This document shows, piece by piece, positions 13,042 to 25,422 of a stretch of 64,000 nt of DNA. The notes below the pieces were generated by a model. The model was given only the letters and a program-made list of their open reading frames with translations. It made no database searches and was not told the origin of the DNA. Origin of the DNA: Canna indica (Eukaryota > Streptophyta > Magnoliopsida > Zingiberales > Cannaceae); assembly GCA_034359265.1 (NCBI GenBank), contig CP136890.1, positions 90,483,501 through 90,547,500 on the forward strand, written 5' to 3'. The position numbers and the translations under genes were made by a program. How positions within the stretch are numbered: position 1 is the stretch's first letter; every line of letters begins with the position of its first letter.

Positions 13042-13263
13042 TCATGTGTGGCTCCATGGCACCAAAAACATGAGTCTTCTAATGGGGTCTTCGGAGTTCA
13101 AAGCCCTCTTCTTGCATCCTCCTCCATTGCTGGCTTTTGGGGAATGCTTGCAAGCTTTATGATACACAGAGATGGCAGCTGCAAAATAAGCAATTCTTCT
13201 CACCTTTTGATCATCTCCTATTGCTTGCTGCTTCTCTCCAGAGGGGTGATGAGGAGGTTTCAT
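13042..13263 (-). CDS. Putative small protein, 73 residues
   Basis: An intact frame from ATG 13261-13263 to a stop at 13042-13044. The product is basic and hydrophilic, with a central KVRRIAYFAAAISVYHKAC stretch and a C-terminal block, EDPIRRLMFLVPWSHT. I recall short plant proteins with a similar final block (R-x-x-M-F-L-x-x-W-S/N-H-T) but cannot name a family reliably. Coding is supported by GC content well above the flanks and by a TATATATA box about 170 bp upstream. There is no signal peptide or zinc motif. It could be a stress-induced small protein gene or a chance open frame; transcript data would settle it. Confidence 0.5.
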   Translation of the reverse strand: MKPPHHPSGEKQQAIGDDQKVRRIAYFAAAISVYHKACKHSPKASNGGGCKKRALNSEDPIRRLMFLVPWSHT

Positions 13264-14699
13264 CTTGAAACTAGCCAGTGCCACTGTTTTCTTTTCTTTT
13301 CTCAGAAACATCAGCAGAGGGAGGTATTTATAGAATGAAATTGAACAATCTTGAGCTTGAAGCATGGCATCGTTGGAGACGAGGATATCTTGTTTTAGTG
13401 CTTTGTTTATTCTTGTCAATTTGCAATGTATTATATATATATATAATACAGAGAGAGAAAGTGATTCTATTTACTTAAATGGATGAGAATTTTTGTGCTC
13501 TTAGCGGGTCAAATTCATTTTAAGATTCGTGCTCTTAGCGAGAAAATATGAATGTTCAACGAAACCCGATCCTTGCCCAAATGAGTAAGACAAGTTATAT
13601 ATATACTACTTGAGCAAATAAAGCTACAAGGGCGGTGTTGATGGATTCCTTGACCAAATGGCATCATGCCACCACGCTCGATTGGAATATCCAAGACTAT
13701 ATCTACAGGCTTGTTGACAAACCCCATTAGTTCAAATAATTCCATGGTTCTTCAGTGGGTGGCTGGCACAAAATGATTCCATGATCAAATCTCGTTAGTT
13801 GTCTTACTTCCAGTGCATTACTGCTTTCAAAGGCTCCCACTAGGTAAGTGGCATATTTATTTCATAAAATAAAAAGGAATACGATCAGAGATAAATTTTT
13901 ATTTATTATTTATTTAGTTAAAGCTTTTCACGAGTCCGATCGGGTTTAAGAAAAAATTCAATTCGACTCGACCAAGTATAATCATGCCAAGTTTAAAATT
14001 TTTCACATCTCAAAATCGATCTAGTTCGAGTTAAGTCGGGTTGGATAGTCGAGTTTACCTATAAGTAAAAAATGAGTTTTTAAAAATATTTTTTAAATAT
14101 AAATATTTTAAAAATAATTAAAAATATAAATAATCAGGTCATCGAGTTTCAAATTCTAAAACCCGAACTTCGACCCAATTATGATCAAGTTTGATCGGAT
14201 TGCACACGACTGACCCGATTACCCGACCCAACCCAAATAGGTCGGGTCAAGTTCTCAGGTTCTTTGGGTCGGGTCGATCCAATGAACATCTCTATTTTTA
14301 GTACATAAAATAGAAAAAAATACAATTAAAATAATATAAAACTAATATTATATTCAATATACATCGAATTAATAAAACTTTTATTTAATACTCTCACATT
14401 TATTATATATACCTATCATATCCAGTAAAACAATAAAACTACTATTTATATTATTTCTCCTAATATTGAATCAAAATGGCACATAATTTAATAATCATTA
14501 GTTGGCATTCATTTACATGCCAAATTAACCTTCCACAGGGTATCCTCTTAGCCAAAACAAGATACAAAATTTAGATGCAGAACATCTTTCATATCCAGAT
14601 TTGCACCGACCACAGTTACAACAAAATTTGACATCTCCAGTTTGTTTGCTTCTGTTGCTGTGTTGCCCGGAGCTTTTGTTGCCCGGAGGTTAAAGACGG
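13264..14699. other. Intergenic spacer with transposon debris
   Basis: No gene. About 13930-14290 is rich in GGGT(C/T)GG and CCGACCC words and ends with ATGAACATCTCTA-like text. Non-autonomous hAT-type relics often look like this, but no clear terminal repeats or target duplication were found. 14290-14640 is plain AT-rich sequence. Confidence 0.5.
13434..13448 (-). promoter_or_regulatory. Candidate TATA box of the small gene
   Basis: A TATATATATATA block 170-185 bp upstream of the ATG at 13263. It may simply be a short TA microsatellite. Confidence 0.35.
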
Positions 14700-14943
14700 T
14701 TAGTCGTCTTCACCTTCATCTGGATCCGCGTCAACTTCTTTTCCTACTAAGACAAAGTGTCATATGTGATCAAGTTAGTGAATCATGCACAAGCCCTCTG
14801 CAGGAATGTATGCGGATGTATTATGCACTTCTTATTTTAAAATTATTTAAAATTTATTATGTTCATAAAAGTTTAATACAAGTAACCATTACGAAATTAA
14901 CTAATACAATTCAAAAAACTGAAGCTATCTTAAGGTAAAAATA

Positions 14944-15005
<62 letters not shown>

Positions 15006-18000
15006 TTTAATAATAGGGTACTCCGAACCAATTAGGTTTGTGTTGATTTAATTGGGCTTTAGCTAGACAAATAATTGGAGATCATGTCCATTACGCAACT
15101 GAACTTTTGGAAAAAGTGTAGAAATGGATAACTATGAGCAACCTCTGAACAAATTCAAGTACTTTAACAATTTTTTAACCATCGTATACACAATATGCAA
15201 ACTGTCTAAAATGAAGCATAAGCGATAACTACATTTTTTTTTTTATATAGCAAAGATGGTGAATATTGAGGTTTGAACCCCATATCTCTAGAAAACATAT
15301 AAGATGTTGCCATTGACCGTCACGGTTGGCATAAACGATAACTACATAAAACTAGTAAAAAGAGAGAGAATATTACTGCATAAATTACAAACAATTATTC
15401 ATCCAAAGAAATTAACTATTCACCACAACTGTGAATCAGGATTTCAGGCCGAAGCAGTAAGCTACTATACAGAGAATTGTTGATACCAATCAAAGAGAAC
15501 CAATAACTGGAGAATTAAGCAGGCTTACCAAATTCCGTGAATATGACTCCTCCAGTGCATAACCCTTCTTCAATTTTAACCAAACGAAGCGTCATCCTGG
15601 GTCCAATTTCCTGAAGCCTAACAGCACTCTTAGTAGATGTGCGGTTTACTCTACCAAGATCACTTGCCAAACTTACAGTCGCTGATTCCTCATCAGCTTC
15701 ACTTTCTGAGCCATAGCCAGCCCTTCAAAGATGATGAAGAGTTCACAATCTTGATTTAATCAGGACATAAATACATAGTAACTTGTATGTTTATGAATGC
15801 ATATAATTAAGAACTTGTGGTTGTGTTTGGCTTGAATTATACATCTTACCACACAAAAGAAATTGGCTAGCATGAAGGTTCTTTCTACATGTTCAAAAAA
15901 TAGTAGAAGATTACTGAAAACACCAAACGTTAATTGATGCCACGATTCTGATTCTTTCTCAAAAGAATACCAGGTGGCAGGTACCATAGTGAAATCCCTC
16001 TTCACAAAGAAAAGCAACAAGCAACAAATGTCATCCAAAGTATACCAGATTATTGTCAAAACTGAAATTTTGAAGGCTTTAGCTTTTGAGGAGCCAACTA
16101 TCATTCTGAATGCATCTCATTTTTGCTGAAAATTTTAGAAAAACCTACCTTCCTGGACATGATTACTTGGTCCAATCTACCACACTTGGAGCCTAAAATC
16201 AGGTTCCAGGTTAGATTAACATCTCTCTTCATTGTAGATTGTTCTGATATGTGATTCTGGTTTCATATCCACATAAATTAAACTTTTTATCCTAGCATGA
16301 AATCTAGGTGTAATAAAATAAATAAATAAATAATCTGATAGCAAATATTTCACAAAAAAGGATAAATGATGACCATATATGTGCTTCTATCACAACCCAA
16401 ATATTCCATCTTTCCATGTAAGTATTATCTGATATTTAGCTTAAAACTAAAGTTGCAATACAATAAACTTACTGAAATGCCACAAATTATACCTAATTAA
16501 TTTAATTGACTTCATTTAATGCATTTGATTGACTTCTTTGACATGTACTTTCTATATAATGAAGGTTGGAATTCGAGACCAAGTAATTACACTCCAAGTC
16601 CGGAGATGTAGGGAGTAGGAACCAATTGTTTCGCACTATGTACCTAATTAATAATTTAATGTGATTGACTTCATTTAAAAATTAACACCATTAATTAACA
16701 TCTTTGACTTGTACTGCTACATCCAAGATTGGAATTTCTGACCAAAAACTTACATAAGGAGTTATATTGCAAGCCAGGCAATGTGGGAGCCAACAGCATT
16801 TCACCCGTAAACCCAATTTATGGAGTGTTTCCAATGGAATCAACAATTGATGTTTGTATAAAGCTGAAATATATCATGCATTCATGCTGACAAGTGACAA
16901 CGTGTGAATACCTTCCATGCAATAGATACTTAAAACCTTGGCCACATTTACTTTAGCAGAAACATGCTTTTAAATTCAAGTAATTTATAAAAAACTTGAA
17001 TATTTTTTATGTATTCCAAGGCAGGTTTGGTCTAACTAAGAACGAGAATTGTCTGTTAGCCAAACACATCATCTAACAAAATTACTCCAAGTCCTAAGCA
17101 CTATATTCACTAGATTATATCTTAGTAGTTCATTCCAACTGACAGTAACCTATGTCATAAAATGCTACTCTTCACTCTATTGTTTCAGATATACATAGTG
17201 ACTTTTTTCTAGTTCCTCAATGAATATCACATCCCGTCATGGAATTATGATTAAAACAACTCGAGTATCCATTTTCTGAGTTTAACATTAGCCACAGGTG
17301 TTCCTCCACCTAATACCCTGCCTCCATGACCAAGACAACCACTGATCACATGCACAGGCCTGATATCAATGACATGCTACAAGCAGAGTGCCATGCCAGA
17401 TGCAGCATGCCTGAACATGTCAAGATTTATCAATCTGCAGTTTGTTGGGAAGCATTCATGTGGTCTGGTTGCATCTCATAGGCATGGTACATGGATGCAT
17501 CATGACAAGTAGGCATAGTTGCTAGATTACAACCTTTCATATTCCTAGTCATTTACTTAAAGGCCCCCTATGAAATTGCAAATATTGACTCACATGGGAA
17601 TTTGATCTATCTCAATTTTTTTCTTTTAAGATTCAGTTTGATCATCATTGCCCAAAATATTGAGATTCATATCAGTCAATACATGTTACAAAAACCTACT
17701 CTTTTAATAGAAATTATACAATAACAAGGTGTTGAAAATTTATGGAGTCATATGAGTAACCTTAATCATTGACCAAATTGCACTATTAGCAAGTTACAAT
17801 TAACATGTAACATTTAAGTCAATATATATAAAATCTTGCATGATGAGATGTTGGACTACAGGGAGGTAGACAAGAACATGCGTAGAATAAATAATAGAGA
17901 TTTAAATAACATAAAACATTATACAAACTATAAACTGGTTCACAATTATTGAATGATTAACTTCTCTAACCTGTTTGAATCAGATATAGGCTACATATGC

Positions 18001-19923
18001 AAAGAAAATTTATCATGCAAATTGTGCTATTTTATATTCAATATATTTTGAATTAATGATGAGTGCCCTTACTTGGTCACAAAGTCACTAACATCCTGAA
18101 GATTCCTCAAATTGGGCACCTCATGCTTCTGAACAAATTTTCTGATCCTCTTGGAGACACCAACAGGTTGTAAGCGGATGGAATAATGCCGAAAATCAAT
18201 AAGCTTTGTTTCGTTATTGTAATTCAATAAAACTATCCTCCGGCATGATGACAGTTTAACCTGCAATAAAAGAGACATCAGAAAGAAAATTGATGAATAT
18301 GAGAGTAGAAATAATATCCACCATGTTGGATAAGCAATATTTGCAGAAGAAAAAAGATGGCATTCAATTTTCTTTCACTATTTACCGTATTTATATCAAT
18401 GGCTGGAAAAATATTCTGAAACATGATTGTTGTGAGCTTCAGGTGCTGACCACCACTCCCAAAACCAGAAAGTACTATCTGTATCAAGGATAGTACATAA
18501 AAGGTTGAATTATATCCAAACCCGATTAAGAAAGACAACAATGGTAATGTTATTAGAACAAATATGATATAAAGAAAAAACATTGTTAAGAAGTGGTGCA
18601 GTGTTACTACCCTATAATAAGATAAAGACGAAAGAGGTGAAGGGAACAAAAATAAAAACTTACCAAAGGCGAGTTATTGAATAGTTCCTTAGGACAACTT
18701 GGACGAGATTGAGATCGAGCAACATCTGCAGCCAAGGAATACTCTTGTATTTCAAAATTAAGTGTTGGACCTTGAGGTGTCCTTGCAACACGCAAATGGG
18801 GAATGCTCTTCGGATTTGATAACATGAGAAAATGTGTGACACCCATGGGCCCTGCAACATTCAAAAAGTCCTTGAGCTTATTCCGTTTCTTCTCCTGTAA
18901 TTCAAGAAAAAAAATAATCAACGAGTCAGGTATACATCACCGATAAACAAAATCAAACTAAAAAATGGATTTTCAACAAGTGTATGCCTTATATTTGTTA
19001 ATAAATTGCAAAAAAAACATTCCATTTTACAATTGTTAATGTGCATTTTTTTTCAATTTGCTAAAGAAAGACTAAAAAATGTTGCTGTAACCTTAGAAAG
19101 TTCTTGCTATTTATTTAAACAGTCCATTTACTTCTCTTACTAGCTTAATTCCATATTGGTGAGTTTTTGGTAGACATTTCTTGCTGGATACACACATCAT
19201 ACATGTCAACAAGAATTAGGACATGTATGTTACTACTTCAGTGACCAATCACGGAAGAAGTCACAATGGAACATCTGATTATTCTGTTATATGTACACCA
19301 AAGTAATTCCATTCCAGTAACGAACAGTTCATTCACATGCGCATATATTGAAGCTAAAATAGCGGCATATCATAGCCATTACCTGAACCTGGCTAAGTAT
19401 ATAACAAGAAAAAGATATAAAAAGTGCCACACGCAAACAAAAAGATGGGGAAATAAACAATCTCATTATTGAGATGTGATGCCCTTCCCTCATTGTTTCG
19501 TTCCTCGTGTCAAATTTTCTACTCTTTTTCCATCATGAACCTGGACCATCCTACTTGTATATTTCTAACTTGAACTATCAAAATATAGATAATCTATCTC
19601 TATCATACTTGACCACAGAGAATGTTATAATGGCGGGCAATACAAAGTCGTAGAATCAATACAAAGCTAACTTCTCAGCAAAAAGGGATTCGTCGATAGA
19701 GCAACCTTTAAATTTAAAGCAGTATGAGGGAGCATGAGTTTCCGGATATCCAATTCCAACTGCTTGAGAGGGCCTGGGAGCTTTCCTCTCGAGAAGACGA
19801 AGCTCTTCGGAATCTTTTGACCCGTGATCTGATCCACGCTCGGCTGATTCTTCACCACGGGTGGCTTAGCGAGCGCCTTCTTCCTCTACAATCAAGAGCA
19901 AAATAAAATTTTCAAAAGAAATT

Positions 19924-19969
<46 letters not shown>

Positions 19970-19990
19970 AACGTTCTTGAATCGAGCCAT
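14700..19990 (-). CDS. PPAN: Peter Pan/SSF1-type Brix-domain ribosome biogenesis protein
   Basis: A nucleolar factor needed for 60S pre-ribosome maturation in the SSF1/PPAN family. Minus-strand exons: 19990-19973, 19885-19706, 18894-18664, 18478-18386, 18260-18073, 15722-15529 and 14746 (or 14743)-14700, stop TAA 14700-14702. The splices keep frame and give about 316 residues, slightly short of the ~345 of the Arabidopsis protein. Brix-domain landmarks are PKSFVFSRGKLPGPL, GPMGVTHFLMLS, RVARTPQGPTL, GGQHLKLTTIMFQNIFPAID, DFRHYSIRLQPVGVSKRIRK and LRNLQDVSDFVTK. The C-terminal exon is short and acidic (DPDEGEDD), as expected for the family tail. The last exon is inferred from phase and acceptor sequence, so it is less sure than the rest. 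Exon 1 encodes only six residues. The gene appears intact. Confidence 0.92.
14945..15004 (+). repeat. (AAT)20 microsatellite
   Basis: About 20 uninterrupted AAT triplets inside the last intron of the Brix gene. Confidence 0.97.
15723..18072 (-). other. Long intron 5 of the Brix gene
   Basis: A 2.35-kb intron with donor 18072-18071 and acceptor 15724-15723. It contains no recognisable gene. A partly duplicated block (about 16490-16600 and 16630-16770, sharing TACCTAATTAAT, GATTGACTTCATTTAA and CTTTGAC.TGTAC) suggests an old local duplication. Confidence 0.7.
19925..19967 (+). repeat. (GA)n microsatellite in Brix-gene intron 1
   Basis: About 21 GA units, reading CT on the gene strand, fill most of the short first intron between donor GT 19972-19971 and the acceptor before 19885. 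This gives a very long pyrimidine tract upstream of exon 2. Confidence 0.97.
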
Positions 19991-20082
19991 TCCTTTTTCG
20001 CACCGCCGCAGAAGCAATTCTGGAGATTTAAAATGGCTGTCGTCCTAGAGAGAGGGAGAGAAAAGACGGCCGAGTATTGACG

Positions 20083-20089
20083 AGGGTTT
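20083..20089 (-). promoter_or_regulatory. Telo-box core AAACCCT
   Basis: AGGGTTT on the plus strand, so AAACCCT on the gene strand, lies 93 bp upstream of the Brix-gene ATG. Telo-boxes are typical of promoters of plant ribosomal-protein and ribosome-biogenesis genes, which fits the gene's role. Confidence 0.6.
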
Positions 20090-20154
20090 TCCCTTGGGAA
20101 TGTTGTCTTGGAGATTTAAAATAGTCATTGATATATACAAAATTTAATGAATAG

Positions 20155-20159
20155 AAAAA
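20155..20159 (-). terminator. Pol III terminator of tRNA-Ala
   Basis: TTTTT on the minus strand, seven bases after the discriminator base. Confidence 0.8.
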
Positions 20160-20165
20160 TAATTA

Positions 20166-20238
20166 TGGAGATGCGGGGTATCGATCCCCGTACCTCTCGC
20201 ATGCTAAGCGAGCGCTCTACCATCTGAGCTACATCCCC
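20166..20238 (-). tRNA. tRNA-Ala (anticodon AGC)
   Basis: A 73-nt cloverleaf with no intron. The acceptor stem is GGGGATG/CATCTCC with the G3:U70 wobble that marks tRNA-Ala. The A box includes TAGCTCAGATGG. The anticodon loop is CTTAGCATG. The T arm is CGGGG-ATCGATA-CCCCG, and the discriminator is A. A T5 run (20159-20155, minus strand) seven bases beyond the 3' end is the Pol III terminator. The CCA end is not encoded, as in nuclear genes. Confidence 0.97.
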
Positions 20239-20369
20239 GTTGGCGAGGTATAATCTCATCTTACATATATGGATAATAAATTAAAGAGGTACGGACACCA
20301 ATGCCCGCATCTCCATATTGATTATTTTTATATTAATTAAATATTGTATATATCACTTTTGCTGCCAAT

Positions 20370-20605
20370 TCTAATGTTGTGAAAAGATATAATATTTTAG
20401 TTTATGGAATCTATAATTAAAATGTGATGCATGCTGGTTCTTTTGTATAGTTTTCTACCTATTATTTTAGAAGATTGCGATATCAAACTATTTTGATGCC
20501 CATTACAACTACAATTTATTTCTTATATAAATTATGACAATATTAATTAAGCTTTTATCCATTAAACTTTGCACGTATCAGTTTTGATACCAATTCTAAT
20601 ATTGT
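20370..20605 (+). repeat. Spacer repeat, copy A of a ~200-bp direct repeat
   Basis: Contains GATGCATG(C/T)TGGTTCTTTTGTATA, TTAGAAGATT.CGATATCAAACTATTTTGA and ATTTCTTATATAAATTATGACAATATTAATTAA. The same run recurs twice at 24588-24970. The LINE at 20621-24572 has inserted into this tandem array. Confidence 0.85.
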
Positions 20606-20620
20606 GAAAAAATTTAATAT

Positions 20621-23600
20621 ATATTTTTTATAAGAACAAAGAAAAAGAAAAATTATTCAGCCAAGGCCGATTACATTAGAGAGATCAAATCAAGGGGTCA
20701 TTCCTTGGTCCAGACGAAATTTTGTTGCTTGAGCTTCGAACTTTTGGCCAGCCAATCAGCTGCACGGTTGTAGTCACGCTTAATGAACTGAAATTTGACA
20801 TCCACCCTGCAAGAATCCTAATATCAAAAATTATATGTTTAATCTCCCAAAAGATAGTTGATTGATTATTACATATATCAATTACAAAAGCAAAATAACT
20901 TTCAATGACAACTTTCTCAAAATTATGCTTCAAAGCATGGTCTAATGCTTCTTTAATTGCTAAGAATTCATTTGTAATAATAGAATAATTAAATTTGAAG
21001 AAATCAGCAGCCACAAAACATATGCCCAAATCATTCCTACCAATAAAAGCATAAGATCCAATATTCAAATTACTATCAGAAGCACCACCAGTGTTATATT
21101 TAACCCAGCCTGGTGGAGGCAATTTTCAGCTAACACACTCCTGGGAAGATTTATTACTAATGTTGCCCTCAGATCTATCAATGTGCGAGTTCTCAGTATA
21201 GTGAGCTGTTAGGGCCAATGTACTTGAGAACAATGACTCGATGTGAGGGTTAATATTCTTAAAAACAGCACTATTCCTAGCTATCCAAAGAGAATAGATA
21301 GAATTTACACAAAGCGCCAAAGCAGGAGAATCATACTTACCTTCTCCTGAATTGGACACTTCATTTAAGCCAACTAAACTCAAAATCGCTTTTAGTCCAG
21401 CAAACCTTTCAATCAATTCCCAAAGGACCCTAACTATCTCACAATCAAGGAACATGTGAGACCTAATTTTCTTGTGGCTGCCGCAAAGGGCACAACCTTG
21501 GGAATTGACCATCCCAAATCTAAATAGCCTCTCAAAAGTAGGGAGATGATTATACATTGCTTTCCAAACGAATATTTTAACTCTAGGGGGCAACCGGGGA
21601 ATTCCAAAGGAATTTCCACTTAGGGAGGCTAGATAGGTTGGGATGTAAATTTTTATTAATAAAGGAATAGACTGATTTAGAAGTAATAATCCCCTTATTG
21701 TCAGGCCACCAAACCCAGTCATCATCACAGGGCTTTTCAGGCAGCATAATACCGAAAATAGCTTCCACCAGAGATACACCGAAGAGGTCATAGAGCATAG
21801 CAACATTCCATGAACCATTATCAATCAAACAATCTACATTAAGATTTGCTTTAAACAGACTTATATTAACAAAAGAAGGCATCCAAAACAGGGGAACATC
21901 AAATAACCAGCTATCAAACAGAATTGATGTATGATTACCATTGCCAATTACTTTCTTAAAACCGGATTTTAAAGCATCAGAGGCAGAGCAGATCAACTTC
22001 CAAGAATTACTTCTAACAATTTTATTATAAAAATTCCATAAAGAAAAATCATACTTAGCTTTAATTACTGAAGTAAAAATACTTTCAAATCCAGTAACAA
22101 GCTGATAGACCCTCTTGGCATTTAGAGACAAGCGCATAATACTTAAATCTTTAATACCAAGGCCACCATAACTTTTAGGCAAAGTAACATCACCCTAAGA
22201 AATTAAATGAAGACCTTTATCACCATTATTTGATGACCAAAGAATTTTTTTAATTAAGGTAGCAATCTTACTCATAAATTTTTTAGGAAACCAAGTTACA
22301 CTGAGAGCATGAAGAGACACAGAATTGAGGACAAAATTTATTAAAACTAACCTGCCTGCTTAGGATAAATTTCTTCTATTCCAATTATTTAATCTGCTAA
22401 GAAGCTTATCAACGATGTCATTACAATTATTCATTTTTAAGCATCTAGGAGATATTTTTGTACCTAAGTACTTTAAAGGAAACATACCAATGCACATATT
22501 GAAAGCCCTAGCAATTCTATTTTTAACAGATAAGTCAACATTCACAGGGAAGTAGATCTCAGACTTACTAAGATTTATGATTTGATTTGTAGCTTTACCA
22601 TATTTTTCAAAAAAATTCTTAATATTCTTGATTGATTTATCATTTGCTCTAAAGAAAAGCAATATATCATCTGCATGCATCAAATGACAAATATTAAAAG
22701 CATTTTTAATTTTGACAGGGGAAATTAAACCAACCTCCACATCATGATTCAACATTACAGATAAGAGTTGACTAACAACCAAATATAAGTAAGGGGATAT
22801 AGGATCCCCCTGTCTAACACCACAATAGACTTGAAAAGTATTTGAGCAACAATCATTAATGCAACAATTAAAGGAGGCAGAATTAATACATCATTTTATC
22901 CAACTTATAAACTTATCAGGAAAACCTAAATGATTAAGCATACCAATAATAGCATTCCAAGAAATTCTATTATAGGCTTGTTCTAAATCAATCTTAACAA
23001 TCACATATGAATTTTTTCCTTTTGAATTATAAATAGAATGAATGATTTCTTATGCAATAATGATATTATCATGAATTGATCTACCACTAATAAAAGCAAT
23101 TTGGTTGAAGAAAATTAAATCATTCAATAAAGGCTTCATTCTACCAGCTAAGACTTTAGATAAAATTTTATAATTGACATTACACAGGGAAATAGGTCTA
23201 TAATCTTTAATACAATTGGGACTACTAGTTTTAGGAATGAAGATTAAGTCAGTTTCATTCCAACCAATAGGAAGAACAGACTTATCATAGAATTCAGCAA
23301 AAGCAAGAACAAAAAAAATTAGAAACAATGTTCCAATAATTTTGATAAAATTCTCCTGTATAGCCATCAGGGTCAGGGCTTTTCCCTTTTCCTAAAGATT
23401 TCACAGTCGTAGAAATCTCATCTAAAGAAAATGGAGCAATTAAGGAAGGAATCATGATATCAAATACAGTAAGCATATCAGGAGGAGTAATAGTATTAAA
23501 AAACACATTATCATTATATGACAATAAAGATGAATAATATGCAGCAAAACATTCACAAATATTAGCAGATTTAGATACACAAGAATTATTATTATTTATA

Positions 23601-24572
23601 AAAAAAATCCAGTTTCTCCTTTTATTTTTAATAACAGTTCTATGATAAAACCTAGTATTAAGATCATCTTTCCTAAATCATTTCTCTTTAGACATAGCCC
23701 ACAATTTAAGATTGATTTATCTTCTAATGATCATAGATTTATTATATATACTGGTTAAAACAAAAATTTCAGACTCATTAAGAGGGGACAGATCCTCCTT
23801 AGTTTCTAATTCATTTATATGAGCATTAACAATACTAAGGCTAGACTCTAACTCATCTAAATGAAATTTGTTTCAAAAAGAGATCTTACTTCTAAGAATA
23901 GCAAGAACTTTAGGAATATAATCTAGCAAATTATTGGTGGCAATATTCAGATTTCAATAATTTTCAATAATCTCAGTAACCTGATGGTACTGGGTCCAAA
24001 AATTTTGAAATCTAAATCTATTTAAGTCAGAAGAACAGAAAGAAACAACATTCAGAATAATAGGACAATGGTCAGAAACAGATCTATTTAAATGCATAAC
24101 ATAAGATTTATGAAACAAAGACAGTCATGCAGAGTTTGCATAAGCTCTATCAAGTCTAACAAGAATCCTATGTAAGTCTTTCCTATTATTGCACCAAGTA
24201 TATTTTGGACCAGAAAAACCAAAATCAGTAAAATCACAGTCCTTAATACATTTTCTTAACATGAGAACATTATTATTTACATTAAATTTAGATCCACCAA
24301 GTTTATCAGAAGAACTAACAACATAATTAAAATCACCAATTAAAAGCTATGACATGTTATCAAATTGTAAATTTTCTAAATAGTTCCATAAGAAGTTTCT
24401 GTTAATAAAATTAGTATGAGCATACAAACTAGAAAAAATCCAGGGCTTCAAATTTTTAAATTGAACAACATCAAACATAATATTTAAGGACTTGAAAACT
24501 ACCTGACTCTTAATCACAGAATTATTCCAAGCAAATAAAAGACCTCCCGAGGCCTCCTCAGAGTTAACAGCA
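20621..24572 (-). mobile_element. 5'-truncated L1-type LINE with RNase H
   Basis: Minus-strand element of about 3.95 kb that begins inside the endonuclease and ends in an A-rich tail (T-rich on the plus strand, 20621-20640). Imperfect 15-bp target duplications flank it, 20606-20620 and 24573-24587, with one mismatch. It interrupts a tandem array of ~200-bp repeats. 5' truncation is the normal outcome of target-primed reverse transcription. Confidence 0.88.
20685..24560 (-). pseudogene. LINE ORF2 remnant: endonuclease, RT, zf-RVT, RNase H
   Basis: Several frames on the minus strand together spell an L1 ORF2. Endonuclease (about 24560-24050) has DFN and DHCPII. RT (23524-22360) has GKSPDPDGY, KDYRPISLCN, SGRSIHDNI and a catalytic box reading HADD at 22666-22677. 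A zf-RVT region (about 21824-21434) has CALCGSHKK. A type I RNase H (21122-20685) follows. Stops and frameshifts occur about every 0.3-0.7 kb. In RNase H the first Asp position reads Gly (NTGGAS) and the IESD position reads IESY, so two catalytic acids are lost. Confidence 0.87.
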
Positions 24573-24587
24573 GAAAATATTTAATAT

Positions 24588-24990
24588 TTTAATTATATGA
24601 AATATATGAGTATAATGTGATGCATGTTTGTTCTTTTGTATAATTTTTCACCAATTAATTTAGAAGATTACGATATCAAACTATTTTGACGCCCATTACA
24701 ATACAATTTACTTCTTATATAAATTATGACACTATTAATTTAACTTTTATCCATTAAATTTTGCAGGTATCATTTTTGCTGCCAATTCTAATATTGTGAA
24801 AAGATATACTTTAATTTTATGGTACTTATAAGTATAATGTGATACATGTTGATTCTTTTGTATAATTTTCCACTAATTATTTTAGAAGATTATGATATCA
24901 AACTATTCCAACGCCTATTACAAATACAATTTATTTCTTATATAAGTTATGGCAATATTAATTGAGCTTTTCTCTAATCACAATAATTTT
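24588..24990 (+). repeat. Spacer repeat, copies B and C
   Basis: Two more head-to-tail copies of the ~200-bp unit seen at 20370-20605, starting near 24588 and 24796. Shared marks are GTATAATGTGAT.CATG, TTTAGAAGATTA.GATATCAAACTATT and TTTC/ACTTCTTATATAA. With copy A they formed a three-unit array before the LINE landed. Confidence 0.85.
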
Positions 24991-25422
24991 TATCTATTTT
25001 TTAGGAAATGTCTACCTTATTTGAACTATAATTAAAAGTAATTTTCATTGTTTGCTCTATTATTTAGATTAAATTAGTAGTCGTATCTTTTTAATAATAT
25101 ATGATGTCTAGCCATTGATAATCTTTTTATGTTAATTAAAATTAAAATAAAATAATAATTTTAATTACATATTTTTTTTTAAAAAAAATAAAACAGTAAT
25201 ACTATATTAATCTAAAGTAGCTGGGACCATACTGGTCTCTTACAATGAGCTGGTTCAGTTCAGGGGTCTCATATTCGACCACACCTGTGAAATCATACAA
25301 ATTCTAGCATAGTTTGCAGTCCAGTGGGCTGCTTTATTACATTTTCTAAAGGTAAAACTGAACTTTACAGAATTACATTTAGTAATCAAATTGAAAATGT
25401 CAAAAACAACAACTTGAATTCT

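Noticed and set aside
14642..14938. 98-codon plus-strand ORF
   Set aside because: Antisense over the last exon and intron of the Brix gene, starts with TTG, and has no domain.
15230..15330. SINE-like B-box text (GGTTTGAACCCC)
   Set aside because: No A box, tail or target duplication could be identified.
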